A DNA stretch of 32,680 nt, from contig DASXJE010000307.1 in the NCBI GenBank assembly GCA_036497565.1, positions 1 to 32,680 of the forward strand, in the 5' to 3' direction. The translations under genes and the position numbers were made by a program. Of the stretch, positions 13,773 to 22,266 are shown piece by piece. Source of the stretch: Mycobacteriales bacterium. Lineage in GTDB: Bacteria > Actinomycetota > Actinomycetes > Mycobacteriales > QHCD01. The stretch's first letter is position 1, and every line of letters starts with the position of its first letter. The notes beneath the pieces were generated by a model. That model saw nothing but the letters and a program-made list of their open reading frames with translations, did no database searches and was not told the origin of the DNA.

Positions 13773-15612
13773 CGGCGATCACCTTCTCCAACACGGAGGC
13801 GAGCTCTTCGGCTCGGAACGGGAGTCCCTGGACCTTGTTGTAGCTGATCACGTCGACCAGATATTTCGCCCGCACCAGGGTGGCGAGCTGGCCGAGATTC
13901 ATCTCCGGCAGCACCACCCGGTCGTAGCTCGCGAGCACCTCGCCGAGATTGGGCGGGAACGGGTTGAGGTGGCGCAGGTGGGCCTGTGCGATGGCCAGAC
14001 CGCGTCGGCGCAGGCGGCGGCAGGCGGCGCCGATCGGGCCGTACGTCGACCCCCAGCCGAGCACCAGCACCGTCGCGTCGCCCTGCGGGTCGTCGACCTC
14101 GACCTCGGGGATGTCCCGGGCGATCCCGTCGACCTTCGCCGCCCGGGTGCGCACCATGAAGTCGTGGTTGGCCGGGTCGTAGGAGATCTCCCCGGTGCCG
14201 TCGGCCTTCTCGATCCCGCCGATGCGGTGTTCCAGCCCCGCCGTACCCGGCACCGCCCACGGCCGGGCGAGGGTCTCCGGGTCGCGCAGGTAAGGCCAGA
14301 ATTCGCCGTCGTGGTTGGTCTCGGTGGCGAAATTGACGTCGATCTCCGGCAGTGAATTGACGTCCGGGATCAGCCACGGCTCGGAGCCGTTGGCGAGATA
14401 GCCGTCGGAGAGCAGGAAGACCGGCGTGCGGTACTTCGTCGCGATGCGGACCGCCTCGATGGCGGCATCGAAGCAGTCGGCGGGGGACTGCGGCGCGACC
14501 ACCGGGACCGGTGCCTCGCCGTGCCGGCCGTACACCGCCATCAGCAGGTCGGCCTGCTCGGGCTTGGTCGGCATCCCGGTCGACGGGCCGGCCCGCTGGA
14601 TGTCGCAGACCACAAGGGGGAGTTCGAGGGTGACGCCGAGTCCGATGGTCTCCGACTTCAGGGCCACGCCGGGCCCGGAGGTGGTCGTGACCCCGAGAGC
14701 CCCGCCGAAGCTCGCCCCGAGTGCCGCTCCGACGCCGGCGATCTCGTCCTCCGCCTGGAAGGTGCGGACGTCGAACTCCTTGTGCTTGGCCAGTTCGTGC
14801 AAGATGTCGCTGGCCGGCGTGATCGGGTAGGCGCCGAGCATCAGTGGCAGCCCCGCTTGGCGCGCCGCGGCGATCAGCCCGAAGGACAGGGCGAGGTTGC
14901 CCGAGATGTTGCGGTAGACACCGGCCGGCAACGCCGCCGGCTTGATCTCGTAGGAGACGGCGAACGCCTCGGTCGTCTCGCCGTAGTTCCAGCCGGCCCG
15001 GAAGGCCGCGACGTTGGCGGCCGCGATCTCCGGCTTGCTCTTGAACTTCGACTCGAGGAAACGGACCGTCCCCTCGACCGGCCGGTGGTACATCCACGAC
15101 AGCAGCCCGAGCGCGAACATGTTCTTGGCGCGGCTGGATTCCTTACGGGACAGGCCGAAGGACTCCAACGCGGTCGTCGTGAGTCCGCTGAGGTCGACGT
15201 CGTGGACCAGGAAATCGGTCAGCGAGTCGTCCTCGAGCGGGTTGGCGTCCCATCCGACCTTGGACAGTGCCCGCGGGGTGAAGTCGTGGTTGTCGACGAT
15301 GATCGTCGCGCCGCGCGGCAGGTCGGTGAGGTTTGCCTTGAGGGCGGCGGGATTCATCGCGACGAGTACGTCGGGGGCATCGCCCGGCGTCATGATGTCG
15401 TGGTCGGCGAAGTGCAGCTGGAAGGAGGACACCCCCGGCAGCGTGCCGGCGGGGGCGCGTATCTCGGCCGGGAAGTTGGGCAGCGTCGAGAGATCGTTAC
15501 CGAATGCCGCCGTCTCCTGGGTGAACCGGTCGCCGGTGAGCTGCATACCGTCACCGGAGTCTCCGGCGAACCGGATCACGACGCGGTCGCGCTGCTCGAC
15601 CTGCTTGGGCAC
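13765..15612 (-). CDS. korA: 2-oxoglutarate (2-oxoacid):ferredoxin oxidoreductase, fused gamma-alpha subunit
   Basis: This 615-residue protein has an N-terminal gamma domain (VIRFAGDSGDGMQLTGDRFT, FPAEIRAPAGTLPGVSSFQL) fused to the alpha/pyrimidine-binding domain (GAYPITPASDILHELAK, FQAEDEIAGVGAALGASFGG, TTSGPGVALKSE, RAGPSTGMPTKPEQADL). This is the normal two-subunit arrangement of actinobacterial Kor. The GTG at 15612 (VPKQVEQRD) is chosen because AGGAGG lies directly upstream; the frame stays open to 15657 without similarity. It is divergent from the nuoBCI trio across a roughly 260-base region, a suggestive neighbourhood for reduced-ferredoxin metabolism. Confidence 0.92.
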   Translation of the reverse strand: MPKQVEQRDRVVIRFAGDSGDGMQLTGDRFTQETAAFGNDLSTLPNFPAEIRAPAGTLPGVSSFQLHFADHDIMTPGDAPDVLVAMNPAALKANLTDLPRGATIIVDNHDFTPRALSKVGWDANPLEDDSLTDFLVHDVDLSGLTTTALESFGLSRKESSRAKNMFALGLLSWMYHRPVEGTVRFLESKFKSKPEIAAANVAAFRAGWNYGETTEAFAVSYEIKPAALPAGVYRNISGNLALSFGLIAAARQAGLPLMLGAYPITPASDILHELAKHKEFDVRTFQAEDEIAGVGAALGASFGGALGVTTTSGPGVALKSETIGLGVTLELPLVVCDIQRAGPSTGMPTKPEQADLLMAVYGRHGEAPVPVVAPQSPADCFDAAIEAVRIATKYRTPVFLLSDGYLANGSEPWLIPDVNSLPEIDVNFATETNHDGEFWPYLRDPETLARPWAVPGTAGLEHRIGGIEKADGTGEISYDPANHDFMVRTRAAKVDGIARDIPEVEVDDPQGDATVLVLGWGSTYGPIGAACRRLRRRGLAIAQAHLRHLNPFPPNLGEVLASYDRVVLPEMNLGQLATLVRAKYLVDVISYNKVQGLPFRAEELASVLEKVIADV

Positions 15613-15873
15613 GGTCCTCCTCCTCGAAGAGCGTGTGTGGTGTCGGACCGCAACCATGTTATGCCGTGCGGCTCCCGCACGATGGTAAGCGCGCGCGGCC
15701 CCGGATGGCGTATCAGGGGGAAAGGGTCACAGTCGGGAATACGCTAGCCCGCGTCCCAGCATCTGAGACGGCTGTCCCGAGCCCGGACCACGCCCCGGGC
15801 GGACGGCGGGGCACCGGTCCGATCACTAGGCTCGCGGGCGAGGGCCGGGACCCTCGTGGAGGCAGGTGCGTCG
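15613..15873. other. Divergent intergenic region korA / nuoB
   Basis: About 260 bases separate two divergent operons that both encode iron-sulfur redox proteins. It must hold a promoter for each, but I could not assign convincing -35 and -10 pairs. A-containing segments such as GGGAATACGCTAG (around 15736-15748) are candidates only. I saw no long palindrome or small gene. Confidence 0.4.
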
Positions 15874-16404
15874 ATGGATGGGCACGCAATGGCCGCGCCG
15901 GAGCCGATCCGGTTCGTGCTCAACTGGGGCCGCCGCTACACCTTGTGGGTGTTCAACTTCGGCCTGGCCTGCTGCGCGGTCGAATTCGTGGCCACCTCGA
16001 TGGCGCGCCCGGACATCCTGCGCCTCGGCATCGACCCGTCCACCCCGACCGGCGGGCCGCCCGCGGCGGACCTGATGGTGGTGTCCGGCACGGTGACCGA
16101 CAAGATCGCGCCGGCGGTGCAGGGCCAGTACGACGCGCTTCCCGACCCGAAATACGTGATCAGCTTCGGCGCCTGCTCCAACTGCGGCGGCCCGTACTGG
16201 GACAGCTATTCGGTGACGAAGGGCGTCGACCAGATCATCCCTGTCGACGTCTATGTCCCCGGATGTCCACCCCGCCCGGAGGCGCTGCTCGAAGGCATCC
16301 GGCGGCTGCAGGACGTGATCGGCGACGGTCCGGCGCCGGCCGCGGCGCGCGGCGCCGCGCTCTACACCGCGCCGATGGTCCCGCCGCCGGGGTCGGGCCG
16401 TTGA
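15874..16404 (+). CDS. nuoB: NADH dehydrogenase subunit B-like iron-sulfur protein (orphan)
   Basis: This 176-residue homologue of NuoB (PSST) retains all cluster N2 cysteines: the tandem pair at about 33-34 ([10 protein letters not shown]), Cys in FGACSNCGG and Cys in [12 protein letters not shown]. An extra Cys follows in the SNC segment. NuoB normally passes electrons from the peripheral arm to quinone at the NuoD/NuoH interface. Here nuoC and nuoI follow directly, but nuoD, nuoH and the other complex I genes are absent. Possible starts are the ATG at 15874 (after GGAGG at 15858-15862), the GTG at 15856 or the ATG at 15889. Its stop overlaps the nuoC TTG by 4 bases. Confidence 0.88.
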   Translation: MDGHAMAAPEPIRFVLNWGRRYTLWVFNFGLACCAVEFVATSMARPDILRLGIDPSTPTGGPPAADLMVVSGTVTDKIAPAVQGQYDALPDPKYVISFGACSNCGGPYWDSYSVTKGVDQIIPVDVYVPGCPPRPEALLEGIRRLQDVIGDGPAPAAARGAALYTAPMVPPPGSGR

Positions 16405-17006
16405 CCCCCGACGAGATCGGCCGGCGACTGGTCGAGCGGACCGGTGCGCGGTCGACGTACGCGGTCACCTTCGGTGCCGTGACGGTCGACGTGCCGCGGG
16501 AGCAGTGGGTCGAGGCGGTGACCGTGGCCCGGGACGATCCCGACCTCGGCTGCACCTTCTTCGACTGGCTCAGCGCCGTCGACGAACTCGACAGCGGATT
16601 CGCCGTGGTGATCCATCTCTACGCGATCGGGCGCGGGCACCATGTGCTGCTGCGCACGGTGGTGCCCGACGACGACCCGGCGCTGCCGACGCTGACCGAT
16701 GTCTTCGCGGGAGCGGCGTGGCACGAGCGGGAGACGCACGAGATGTTCGGCATCGACTTCGTCGGCCATCCCGGGCTGACCCCGCTGCTGTTGCCGGACG
16801 GCTTTGAGGGGCATCCGCTGCGCAAGGACTTCGTCCTGGCCTCGCGGGTGGCCAAGGAGTGGCCGGGAGCGAAGGAACCGGGGGAGAGCGCCACCCGTGG
16901 GCGGTCGCGGCGGCGGATGCGTCCCCCCGGCGTACCCGATCCGACCGACTGGGGCCCCGCCGCTCCCGACTCCCATGGAGGGCCGGAAGGGGAGGGAGAG
17001 ACGTGA
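16401..17006 (+). CDS. nuoC: NADH dehydrogenase subunit C-like protein (orphan)
   Basis: This 201-residue protein carries the 30-kDa subunit signature [19 protein letters not shown], followed by [18 protein letters not shown]. NuoC is a non-redox structural subunit that docks NuoD, NuoB and NuoI. The start is TTG at 16401, overlapping the nuoB stop as TTGA; no better start exists in frame. After the conserved domain there is a roughly 40-residue Arg/Gly/Pro-rich tail (about 160-201) unlike the usual C-terminus. No NuoD domain is fused. The stop overlaps nuoI as GTGA. Confidence 0.88.
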   Translation: MTPDEIGRRLVERTGARSTYAVTFGAVTVDVPREQWVEAVTVARDDPDLGCTFFDWLSAVDELDSGFAVVIHLYAIGRGHHVLLRTVVPDDDPALPTLTDVFAGAAWHERETHEMFGIDFVGHPGLTPLLLPDGFEGHPLRKDFVLASRVAKEWPGAKEPGESATRGRSRRRMRPPGVPDPTDWGPAAPDSHGGPEGEGET

Positions 17007-17392
17007 CCGACGGGACGACGGAATTGCCGGCGCGCAGTCGCGGGGTGATCGGGCTGCTCGAGGAGAACTGCACCGTCTGCATGCTCTGCGCACGCGAATG
17101 TCCGGATTGGTGCATCTACATCGACTCCCACAAGGAGACTGTCGACGCACCCGGCGCCGCCCGGCCGCGGCAGCGGGCCGTGCTCGACCGGTTCGCCATC
17201 GACTTCGCGCTGTGCATGTACTGCGGGATCTGCATCGACGTCTGCCCCTACGACGCGCTCTTCTGGGCCCCGGAATACGCCTACGCCGAAGTCGACATCC
17301 GGGAGATGACGCACGAAAAAGACCGGCTTCGGGAGTGGGTCTGGACCGTTCCGCCGCCGCCCGCGCACGACCCGCTGGAGCACGGTCAGTGA
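17003..17392 (+). CDS. nuoI: NADH dehydrogenase subunit I-like 2[4Fe-4S] ferredoxin protein (orphan)
   Basis: This 129-residue protein has two classic 4Fe-4S motifs: Cys23-x2-Cys26-x2-Cys29-x3-Cys33-Pro ([16 protein letters not shown]) and Cys71-x2-Cys74-x2-Cys77-x3-Cys81-Pro ([17 protein letters not shown]). It matches NuoI (TYKY) but is short compared with usual NuoI proteins of about 160-210 residues. The GTG at 17003 follows GGGAGGGAGAG and overlaps the nuoC stop. A longer frame in the same phase overlaps nuoC and is unlikely to be translated. Beside korAB, it could accept electrons from reduced ferredoxin or itself serve as the electron carrier (inference). Confidence 0.85.
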   Translation: MTDGTTELPARSRGVIGLLEENCTVCMLCARECPDWCIYIDSHKETVDAPGAARPRQRAVLDRFAIDFALCMYCGICIDVCPYDALFWAPEYAYAEVDIREMTHEKDRLREWVWTVPPPPAHDPLEHGQ

Positions 17393-17399
17393 CCGATGC

Positions 17400-17424
17400 G
17401 AGCCGCCCGCGGCGTGGGCGGCTC
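17400..17424 (+). terminator. GC-rich hairpin after nuoI
   Basis: GAGCCGCCC (17400-17408) pairs perfectly with GGGCGGCTC (17416-17424) across a 7-base loop. It lies just after the nuoI stop and has no T-run, as is common for actinobacterial terminators. It separates the nuo trio from htpX. Confidence 0.5.
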
Positions 17425-17525
17425 AGGGCCGGGAACGCCGCGACCCGAGCACTCGTTACTCGGATCGGCGGTGATCGGAGCAAGAAGCAGGCAACGCCGC
17501 CTCGTACGACCCGGAAGGACTGACC

Positions 17526-18413
17526 GTGCACCGCCATTTCAACGGCTTGAAGACCGCGGTGCTGCTGGGGCTCATGTCGGCCCTGATCCTCGGGATCGGC
17601 AGCATCTGGGGCCGCAGCGGGCTCATCATCGCCCTGATCATCGCCATCGGGATGAACGGGTTCTCCTACTTCTACTCCGACCAGATCGCGCTGAAGTCGA
17701 TGCGCGCGCGGCCGGTCACCGAGGCCGAACAGCCGGTCCTGTTTTCGATCGTCCGCGAACTCGCCACCCTGGCCCGCCAGCCGATGCCCCGCCTCTACAT
17801 CAGCCCGACCAACCAACCCAACGCGTTCGCGACCGGCCGCAACCCGCGGCATGCCGCGGTGTGCTGCACGGAGGGCATCCTGCCGATGCTCGACCGGCGG
17901 GAGCTGCGCGCGGTGCTCGGCCACGAGCTATCCCACGTCTACAACCGCGACATCCTCATCTCGTCGGTCGCCGGCGCGCTCGCCAGCTTCATCGTCTTCG
18001 CGTCGCGGCTGGCGGTCTTCGCCTCGTTGTTCGGCGGCGGAAACAACAACGACCGCGACGGCGGCGGGATCTTCGCCGAACTGCTGCTGATCATCCTCGG
18101 CCCCATCGCCGCCGCGTTGATCCAGCTGGCGATCAGTCGCAGCCGCGAATACCAGGCCGACGCGTCCGGCGCGCAGCTGACCGGCGACCCGCTCGCCCTG
18201 GCGAGCGCGCTGCGCAAGCTCGAGCGGGGCACCCAGGCGCTGCCGTTGCCGCCGCAGGAACGGCTCATCACGACCGGCCCGCTGATGATCGCCAACCCGT
18301 TCCGCCCCGAGGGCATCGCCAACCTCTTCTCCACGCACCCGCCGATGGCCAAGCGGATCGCCCGGCTCGAGGAGATGGCCGGTTCGCCCGGCAGCGGCCT
18401 GACCGGCCGGTAG
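17526..18413 (+). CDS. htpX: Membrane zinc metalloprotease HtpX (M48 family)
   Basis: This 295-residue membrane protease has two N-terminal transmembrane helices (about residues 9-27 and 31-50). The active site is [14 protein letters not shown], containing the HExxH zinc motif. A further hydrophobic segment around [19 protein letters not shown] is followed by [17 protein letters not shown], which supplies the third zinc ligand Glu, and [17 protein letters not shown]. HtpX degrades misfolded membrane proteins with the active site facing the cytoplasm. The GTG at 17526 follows GGAAGGA. It is separated from nuoI by a probable terminator, so it is likely its own unit. Confidence 0.92.
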   Translation: MHRHFNGLKTAVLLGLMSALILGIGSIWGRSGLIIALIIAIGMNGFSYFYSDQIALKSMRARPVTEAEQPVLFSIVRELATLARQPMPRLYISPTNQPNAFATGRNPRHAAVCCTEGILPMLDRRELRAVLGHELSHVYNRDILISSVAGALASFIVFASRLAVFASLFGGGNNNDRDGGGIFAELLLIILGPIAAALIQLAISRSREYQADASGAQLTGDPLALASALRKLERGTQALPLPPQERLITTGPLMIANPFRPEGIANLFSTHPPMAKRIARLEEMAGSPGSGLTGR

Positions 18414-18436
18414 CCGCAGGCCGCCCGAACCATTCG

Positions 18437-18484
18437 GCTTGAACGTCACGTTCAAGCGATCTAGCCGCATGAACGTCACGTTCA
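18437..18484. repeat. Twin TGAACGTCACGTTCA palindromes
   Basis: The 15-base palindrome TGAACGTCACGTTCA occurs twice, at 18440-18454 and 18470-18484, exactly 30 bases apart. The first copy extends to 10-bp arms (18437-18457). They lie between the convergent ends of htpX and rfbA. They may act as a bidirectional terminator or be a dispersed palindromic repeat; no T-run follows. Confidence 0.8.
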
Positions 18485-18588
18485 CGCGGAATGAGGGCTT
18501 GGTGCCGGCGTACGAGAAAGTGTCGGCCGGCGCGTGACCTCGGCGCCCACCCCCGAGTCGTCCACCCGAATCATCGGGCCGCAGTGGG

Positions 18589-19476
18589 TTACGGCGCGGG
18601 GTGCGCGCCGGCCTGCTCAGCCAGCTGCATGACGTATTCGCCGTACGCCGACTTCGCGAGCGCCCGACCGAGGGCATAGGCGCTGTCTGCGTCGATGTAG
18701 CCCATCCGCAGCGCGATCTCCTCGAGGCAGGCGATCCGCACACCCTGCCGGTGCTCGAGCACCTGCACGAACTGACCCGCCTCCAGCAGGCTGTCGTGAG
18801 TGCCGGTGTCGAGCCACGCCGTACCGCGGCCGAGGGTGACCAGGCGCGCGTTGCCCTGTCGCACGTAGCGGTTGTTGATGTCGGTGATCTCCAGCTCGCC
18901 GCGGTCGGACGGCTTGAGGTCACGGGCCATGTCGACGACGTCGCTGTCGTACATGTAGAGACCGGTGATGGCGACGTCGGACCGCGGGTGGGTCGGCTTC
19001 TCCTCGATCGAGAGCAGCCGCCCGTCCGGGCCGGCCTCGGCGACGCCGAAGCGCTCGGGATCGGCGATGCGGTAGCCGAACAGCGTCGCGCCGTCGACGG
19101 CGGCCGCTTCGCTCCACAGGAGCCCGCCGAGCCCGCTGCCGTAGAAGATGTTGTCCCCGAGCACCAGCGTGACCTGGTCGCTGCCGACGAACTCCGCCCC
19201 GACCAGGAACGCGTCGGCGATCCCGCGCGGCTCGGCCTGGGTGGCGTAGGACAGCGTCAGGCCGAGTTCGCTCCCGTCGCCCAGCAGCCGCTGGAACGCG
19301 GGGAGGTCGGCGGGGGTCGTGATGATCAGGATGTCGCGGATGCCGGCGATCATCAGCACCGAGAGCGGGTAGTAGACCAGCGGCTTGTCGTAGACGGGCA
19401 GCAGCGCCTTGCCCACCGCGCGGGTGATCGGGTGCAGCCGCGTCCCGGACCCGCCCGCCAGGATGATGCCCTTCAC
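18589..19476 (-). CDS. rfbA: Glucose-1-phosphate thymidylyltransferase
   Basis: This 295-residue nucleotidyltransferase joins dTTP and glucose-1-phosphate to make dTDP-glucose, the first step toward dTDP-rhamnose and other deoxysugars. The N-terminal MKGIILAGGSGTRLHPIT carries the pyrophosphorylase signature. Also visible are KALLPVYDKPLVYYPLSVLM, LVLGDNIFYG, SIEEKPTHPRSDVAITGLYMYD and RGTAWLDTGTHDSLLEA, all typical of RmlA. The GTG at 19476 is used because AAGGAG lies about 7 bases upstream and the family starts at this Met. No rfbB, C or D is adjacent. It follows a sulfotransferase by about 60 bases on the same strand. Confidence 0.93.
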   Translation of the reverse strand: MKGIILAGGSGTRLHPITRAVGKALLPVYDKPLVYYPLSVLMIAGIRDILIITTPADLPAFQRLLGDGSELGLTLSYATQAEPRGIADAFLVGAEFVGSDQVTLVLGDNIFYGSGLGGLLWSEAAAVDGATLFGYRIADPERFGVAEAGPDGRLLSIEEKPTHPRSDVAITGLYMYDSDVVDMARDLKPSDRGELEITDINNRYVRQGNARLVTLGRGTAWLDTGTHDSLLEAGQFVQVLEHRQGVRIACLEEIALRMGYIDADSAYALGRALAKSAYGEYVMQLAEQAGAHPAP

Positions 19477-19539
19477 CGGCCGCTCCTTCGCTCGCGGCCG
19501 GTGCCCGGATGGCACGTTCGACCGGCGCGGTGACCGAGG

Positions 19540-20547
19540 CTACACGGGAGGCGTGTCCGGAATGGGCCGGTCGATGCTGCCCGCGGCCGTGCCGATCCGG
19601 GCCGAGCGCGGCAGCGCGGCCCGCACCGGCGGCCGCCCCGGATCCCGCCAGGCCGCGAACGACTCGCCGGTGAGCTGCTCCAACCGGAGTACGTCGTCGG
19701 CGAAGTGCGGGATCAGCGCCGCCCGCTGTTCGTAGGTCAGCGGCTGGCGCGGCCGCTGCTCCCGCTGCAGGTGCCCGGACAGGAACGCGTCGACCCGGGG
19801 CCACCAGCGCGCCGGCAGCCGGTGCTCGACCGTCGACCCGGTCCGCAGCAGTGCGGAGATCGCCCGGTTGCGGTGGGAGTTGCTGGCCTGCGTGGTGACG
19901 TTCTCCGTGGGGATCGTCGCGATCCGGCCCGGGTCGACGCCGAGGAAGGTGCAGATCCGGTCGAGTACGGCGGTCGGCGAGTCGCGCAGCTCGCGGTAGC
20001 GCACCGGCAGCACCTGCTCGCGGGGGAAGCGTGAGTAGAGGGCCTCGAGCTGCTCGCCGTACCTGCCGAGGTCGAGGTAGCGCCAGAACAGCGCCCAGCC
20101 GGCGGCGGCCCGCTGATCCTCGAGTCGGCAGGCCCGCACGAAGTCCTGCTCCGGCTCGAGACCGGCCGACCACAGGTGGCTCCAGTTGGAGTGCGCCCGG
20201 TCGACCGGGTCGCGGAGCAGCACGATCAGGCGCGCATCCGGGACGGTCTGGCGGATGCGCTCCTGCGCCTGCGGAAGGTAGAGGTAGAAGGGCGTCGATT
20301 CGCCCCGCAGCGCATGCGACGGCGCGTCGTCGAAGAGCGCTTCGTAGTCCTCGCGCCGCCAGACGCGCTGGCGGAACGTCCGGGCATCCCCGGGCCCGCC
20401 CCGCTGCGGGGGAGGACCGTCGGTCAGGAAGTGCTTCGGCTCCTTGACCCGGGACATGAAGATGTCCGGGTGACCGGCGAGCGCGACGTGCAAGGCGGTG
20501 GTGCCCGCTTTGGGGACACCGGCGACGAAGAAGTCTGGCAGCGCCAC
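19540..20547 (-). CDS. PAPS-dependent sulfotransferase
   Basis: This 335-residue protein contains the 5'-phosphosulfate-binding loop GVPKAGTTALHVAL at residues 10-23 and the 3'-phosphate motif LIVLLRDPVDRAHSNW around residues 105-120. FFVAGVPKAGTT is typical of bacterial NodH/heparan-type sulfotransferases acting on carbohydrates or glycolipids. It probably transfers sulfate from PAPS to a cell-surface sugar. The GTG start is preceded by GAGGAG. The gene lies between a beta-propeller protein and rfbA, all on the minus strand with short gaps, suggesting a small surface-glycan operon. Confidence 0.85.
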   Translation of the reverse strand: MALPDFFVAGVPKAGTTALHVALAGHPDIFMSRVKEPKHFLTDGPPPQRGGPGDARTFRQRVWRREDYEALFDDAPSHALRGESTPFYLYLPQAQERIRQTVPDARLIVLLRDPVDRAHSNWSHLWSAGLEPEQDFVRACRLEDQRAAAGWALFWRYLDLGRYGEQLEALYSRFPREQVLPVRYRELRDSPTAVLDRICTFLGVDPGRIATIPTENVTTQASNSHRNRAISALLRTGSTVEHRLPARWWPRVDAFLSGHLQREQRPRQPLTYEQRAALIPHFADDVLRLEQLTGESFAAWRDPGRPPVRAALPRSARIGTAAGSIDRPIPDTPPV

Positions 20548-20580
20548 GACGACTCCTCGTGGATCAGGACCGGGGAGGTC

Positions 20581-21585
20581 TCAGGCCGCGGGCTGCAGCA
20601 TCGTTCGGAGCTCGTGGCTCCCGTCCGCCCGTGACATCTCGTAATACAGCCGGCGATCGCCGTCCGGCAGGGCGACGATGCTGACGTAGCGCAGTCCGCC
20701 GGAACCGAATGGCGACTGCGCGACCGGTGTGTCACCGAACGCCTCGAAGACCCCCGGAGTCGCGGTGCCGATCGCGATGCCGGTGCGCTCCTCCCAGTTC
20801 TCCTCGGCCGTGGCCCGACCGTCGTAGAAGGCGACCGGCTGGGGCCCGTCGAGCACCACCGACGCCACCCGGACGCCACGGGCGTCCCAGCGACCGGGCC
20901 GGCCGGCGAGGGCCGTCCCCTGCCACGTCCACCGGACACCGTCCGGGCTGGTGGCGTATTCGGTGGTCATGCGGTCAGTGTGCGCGCGATCGGTCAACGG
21001 GTGGCAGGAAGCCCACAAGTGCCACAGACCGTCCTGGTGGACGATTACCGTGTCCTTCACGGCGAGGTCCGCGCTGCCGGGGAGCACCGTGCGCGTCGTC
21101 CCGTCGGCGAGGCCCTCCGGGCTGTCCGCCTCGATCAGGTCCACCCGCCAGTGCTTCGTTCCCGGGGTGGCGCAGCTGACGTAGAGCCGCCAGGTGCCGT
21201 CCTCGGTCACGGTCAGCGCCGGCCGCTCGAGTGATTCGGCGCCGAAGCGGTCCTTGTCGATCACGGCGACGGTCTCGAAGTTCACTCCGTCGTGCGAACG
21301 CGCCACCACGTTGGCGTAACCGCGCCCCGCGCCGACCGGACGGCGGAGCCGGTAGGCGAGGTAGATGTCACCGTCGTGCAGCAGCGCGCTGGGCGCCCCG
21401 GCCCACCAGCCCGACCCCGTCTCCGGAGGCGCGATGGCGATGTCGCCGCTCTCCGGATGGGCCAGCTCCGCCCAGGCGGGAGGGCGGATCGATGCGTGGG
21501 CGGAGACCCCGCCGACCGTGGCGTCACCGGAGACGGTGGCCGCCAAATCGGCGAGTGATGGGCGGTAGGCGTCTGTCACGAGCAT
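20581..21585 (-). CDS. Five-bladed beta-propeller protein, GH43/GH32-like
   Basis: This 334-residue soluble protein has repeated blade-like segments: APSALLHDGDIYLAYRLRRP, ARSHDGVNFETVAVIDKD, LTVTEDGTWRLYVSCATPG, VIVHQDGLWHLWASCHPL, YATSPDGVRWTWQG and YVSIVALPDGDRRLYYEMSR. The DG.WxLY pattern is typical of glycoside hydrolase or phosphorylase propellers (GH32, GH43, GH68, GH130). No secretion signal is seen. I cannot name a catalytic triad with certainty, so it may be a sugar-processing enzyme or a non-catalytic relative. It lies immediately upstream of the sulfotransferase, 33 bases apart. Confidence 0.65.
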   Translation of the reverse strand: MLVTDAYRPSLADLAATVSGDATVGGVSAHASIRPPAWAELAHPESGDIAIAPPETGSGWWAGAPSALLHDGDIYLAYRLRRPVGAGRGYANVVARSHDGVNFETVAVIDKDRFGAESLERPALTVTEDGTWRLYVSCATPGTKHWRVDLIEADSPEGLADGTTRTVLPGSADLAVKDTVIVHQDGLWHLWASCHPLTDRAHTDRMTTEYATSPDGVRWTWQGTALAGRPGRWDARGVRVASVVLDGPQPVAFYDGRATAEENWEERTGIAIGTATPGVFEAFGDTPVAQSPFGSGGLRYVSIVALPDGDRRLYYEMSRADGSHELRTMLQPAA

Positions 21586-21671
21586 GCCCCGAGTATTCCA
21601 TACCTAACCGCTCGGGAAGGTCGGACATCGCTATGCGTGCGCTGTCCGGGAAGGGCCCGTTCCGCCCCGAC

Positions 21672-22163
21672 TCACCGGTAGTTGGTGAACTGCAGGGGTA
21701 CGTCGATGTCGGCGGACTTCAGCATCGCGATGACCGACTGGAGTTGGTCCTTCTTCTTCCCCGAGACCCGTAGCTGGTCGCCCTGGATCTGGGCCTGCAC
21801 GCCCTTGGGGCCCTCGTCCCGGATCCGCTTGGCGATCTTCTTGGCCTGGTCGGAGTCGATGCCCTGCCGGATCTTTGCGGTCAGCCGGAAGGTCTTACCG
21901 GACTGCTGCGGCTCGCCGGCGTCGACCGCCTTCAGCGAGATCCCCCGCTTGATGACCTTCTCCTTGAACACGTCGAGCGCCGCACGCAACCGCTCCTCGG
22001 TGTCGGCCTGCAGCGCGACCGCGTCCTCTCCGGACCAGGTCACCGACGCGTTGACACCGCGGAAGTCGAACCGCTGCGCCAGCTCCTTGGACGCCTGGTT
22101 GACGGCGTTGTCGACCTCCTGGTGGTCGACCTTGCTGACGATGTCGAAGGACGGGTCTGCCAT
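21672..22163 (-). CDS. yajQ: YajQ-family nucleotide-binding protein
   Basis: This protein of 163 residues has the full length and motifs of Yaj[99 protein letters not shown] and LQFTNYR at the C-terminus. Homologues bind nucleotides, and some in other phyla bind cyclic di-GMP. That is worth noting because a GGDEF-EAL protein is encoded 0.8 kb away, but no functional link is shown. It is a single gene divergent from tRNA-Tyr. Confidence 0.93.
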   Translation of the reverse strand: MADPSFDIVSKVDHQEVDNAVNQASKELAQRFDFRGVNASVTWSGEDAVALQADTEERLRAALDVFKEKVIKRGISLKAVDAGEPQQSGKTFRLTAKIRQGIDSDQAKKIAKRIRDEGPKGVQAQIQGDQLRVSGKKKDQLQSVIAMLKSADIDVPLQFTNYR

Positions 22164-22232
22164 CCGCTGTTCTCCTCACGTCGCTCGTGGCGCTCCGGTG
22201 GGACGTGATGGAGCGCACTTCCTCTCACCTTG

Positions 22233-22238
22233 TATCCT
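22233..22238 (+). promoter_or_regulatory. Possible -10 element of tRNA-Tyr
   Basis: TATCCT lies about 28 bases before the tRNA and is preceded by a TG dinucleotide. The -35 region at 17-18 bases upstream (GGAGCG) is poor, so this is a weak call. Confidence 0.35.
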
Positions 22239-22266
22239 CCCTGGCGTTGCCGGACGACCGGCGCGC

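Noticed and set aside
13538-15097. Long alternative frame overlapping korA and korB
   Set aside because: Its translation is Arg/Gly/Pro-rich low-complexity sequence, while the korA and korB frames contain every expected catalytic motif.
15874-17392. Group 4 [NiFe]-hydrogenase small subunit and partners
   Set aside because: No large subunit with nickel-binding CxxC motifs and no maturation genes are present, and the signatures fit NuoB, NuoC and NuoI.
16362-17924. Long minus-strand frame across nuoC, nuoI and htpX
   Set aside because: It crosses three genes and two intergenic gaps, has no recognisable domain, and is explained by GC-driven lack of stops.
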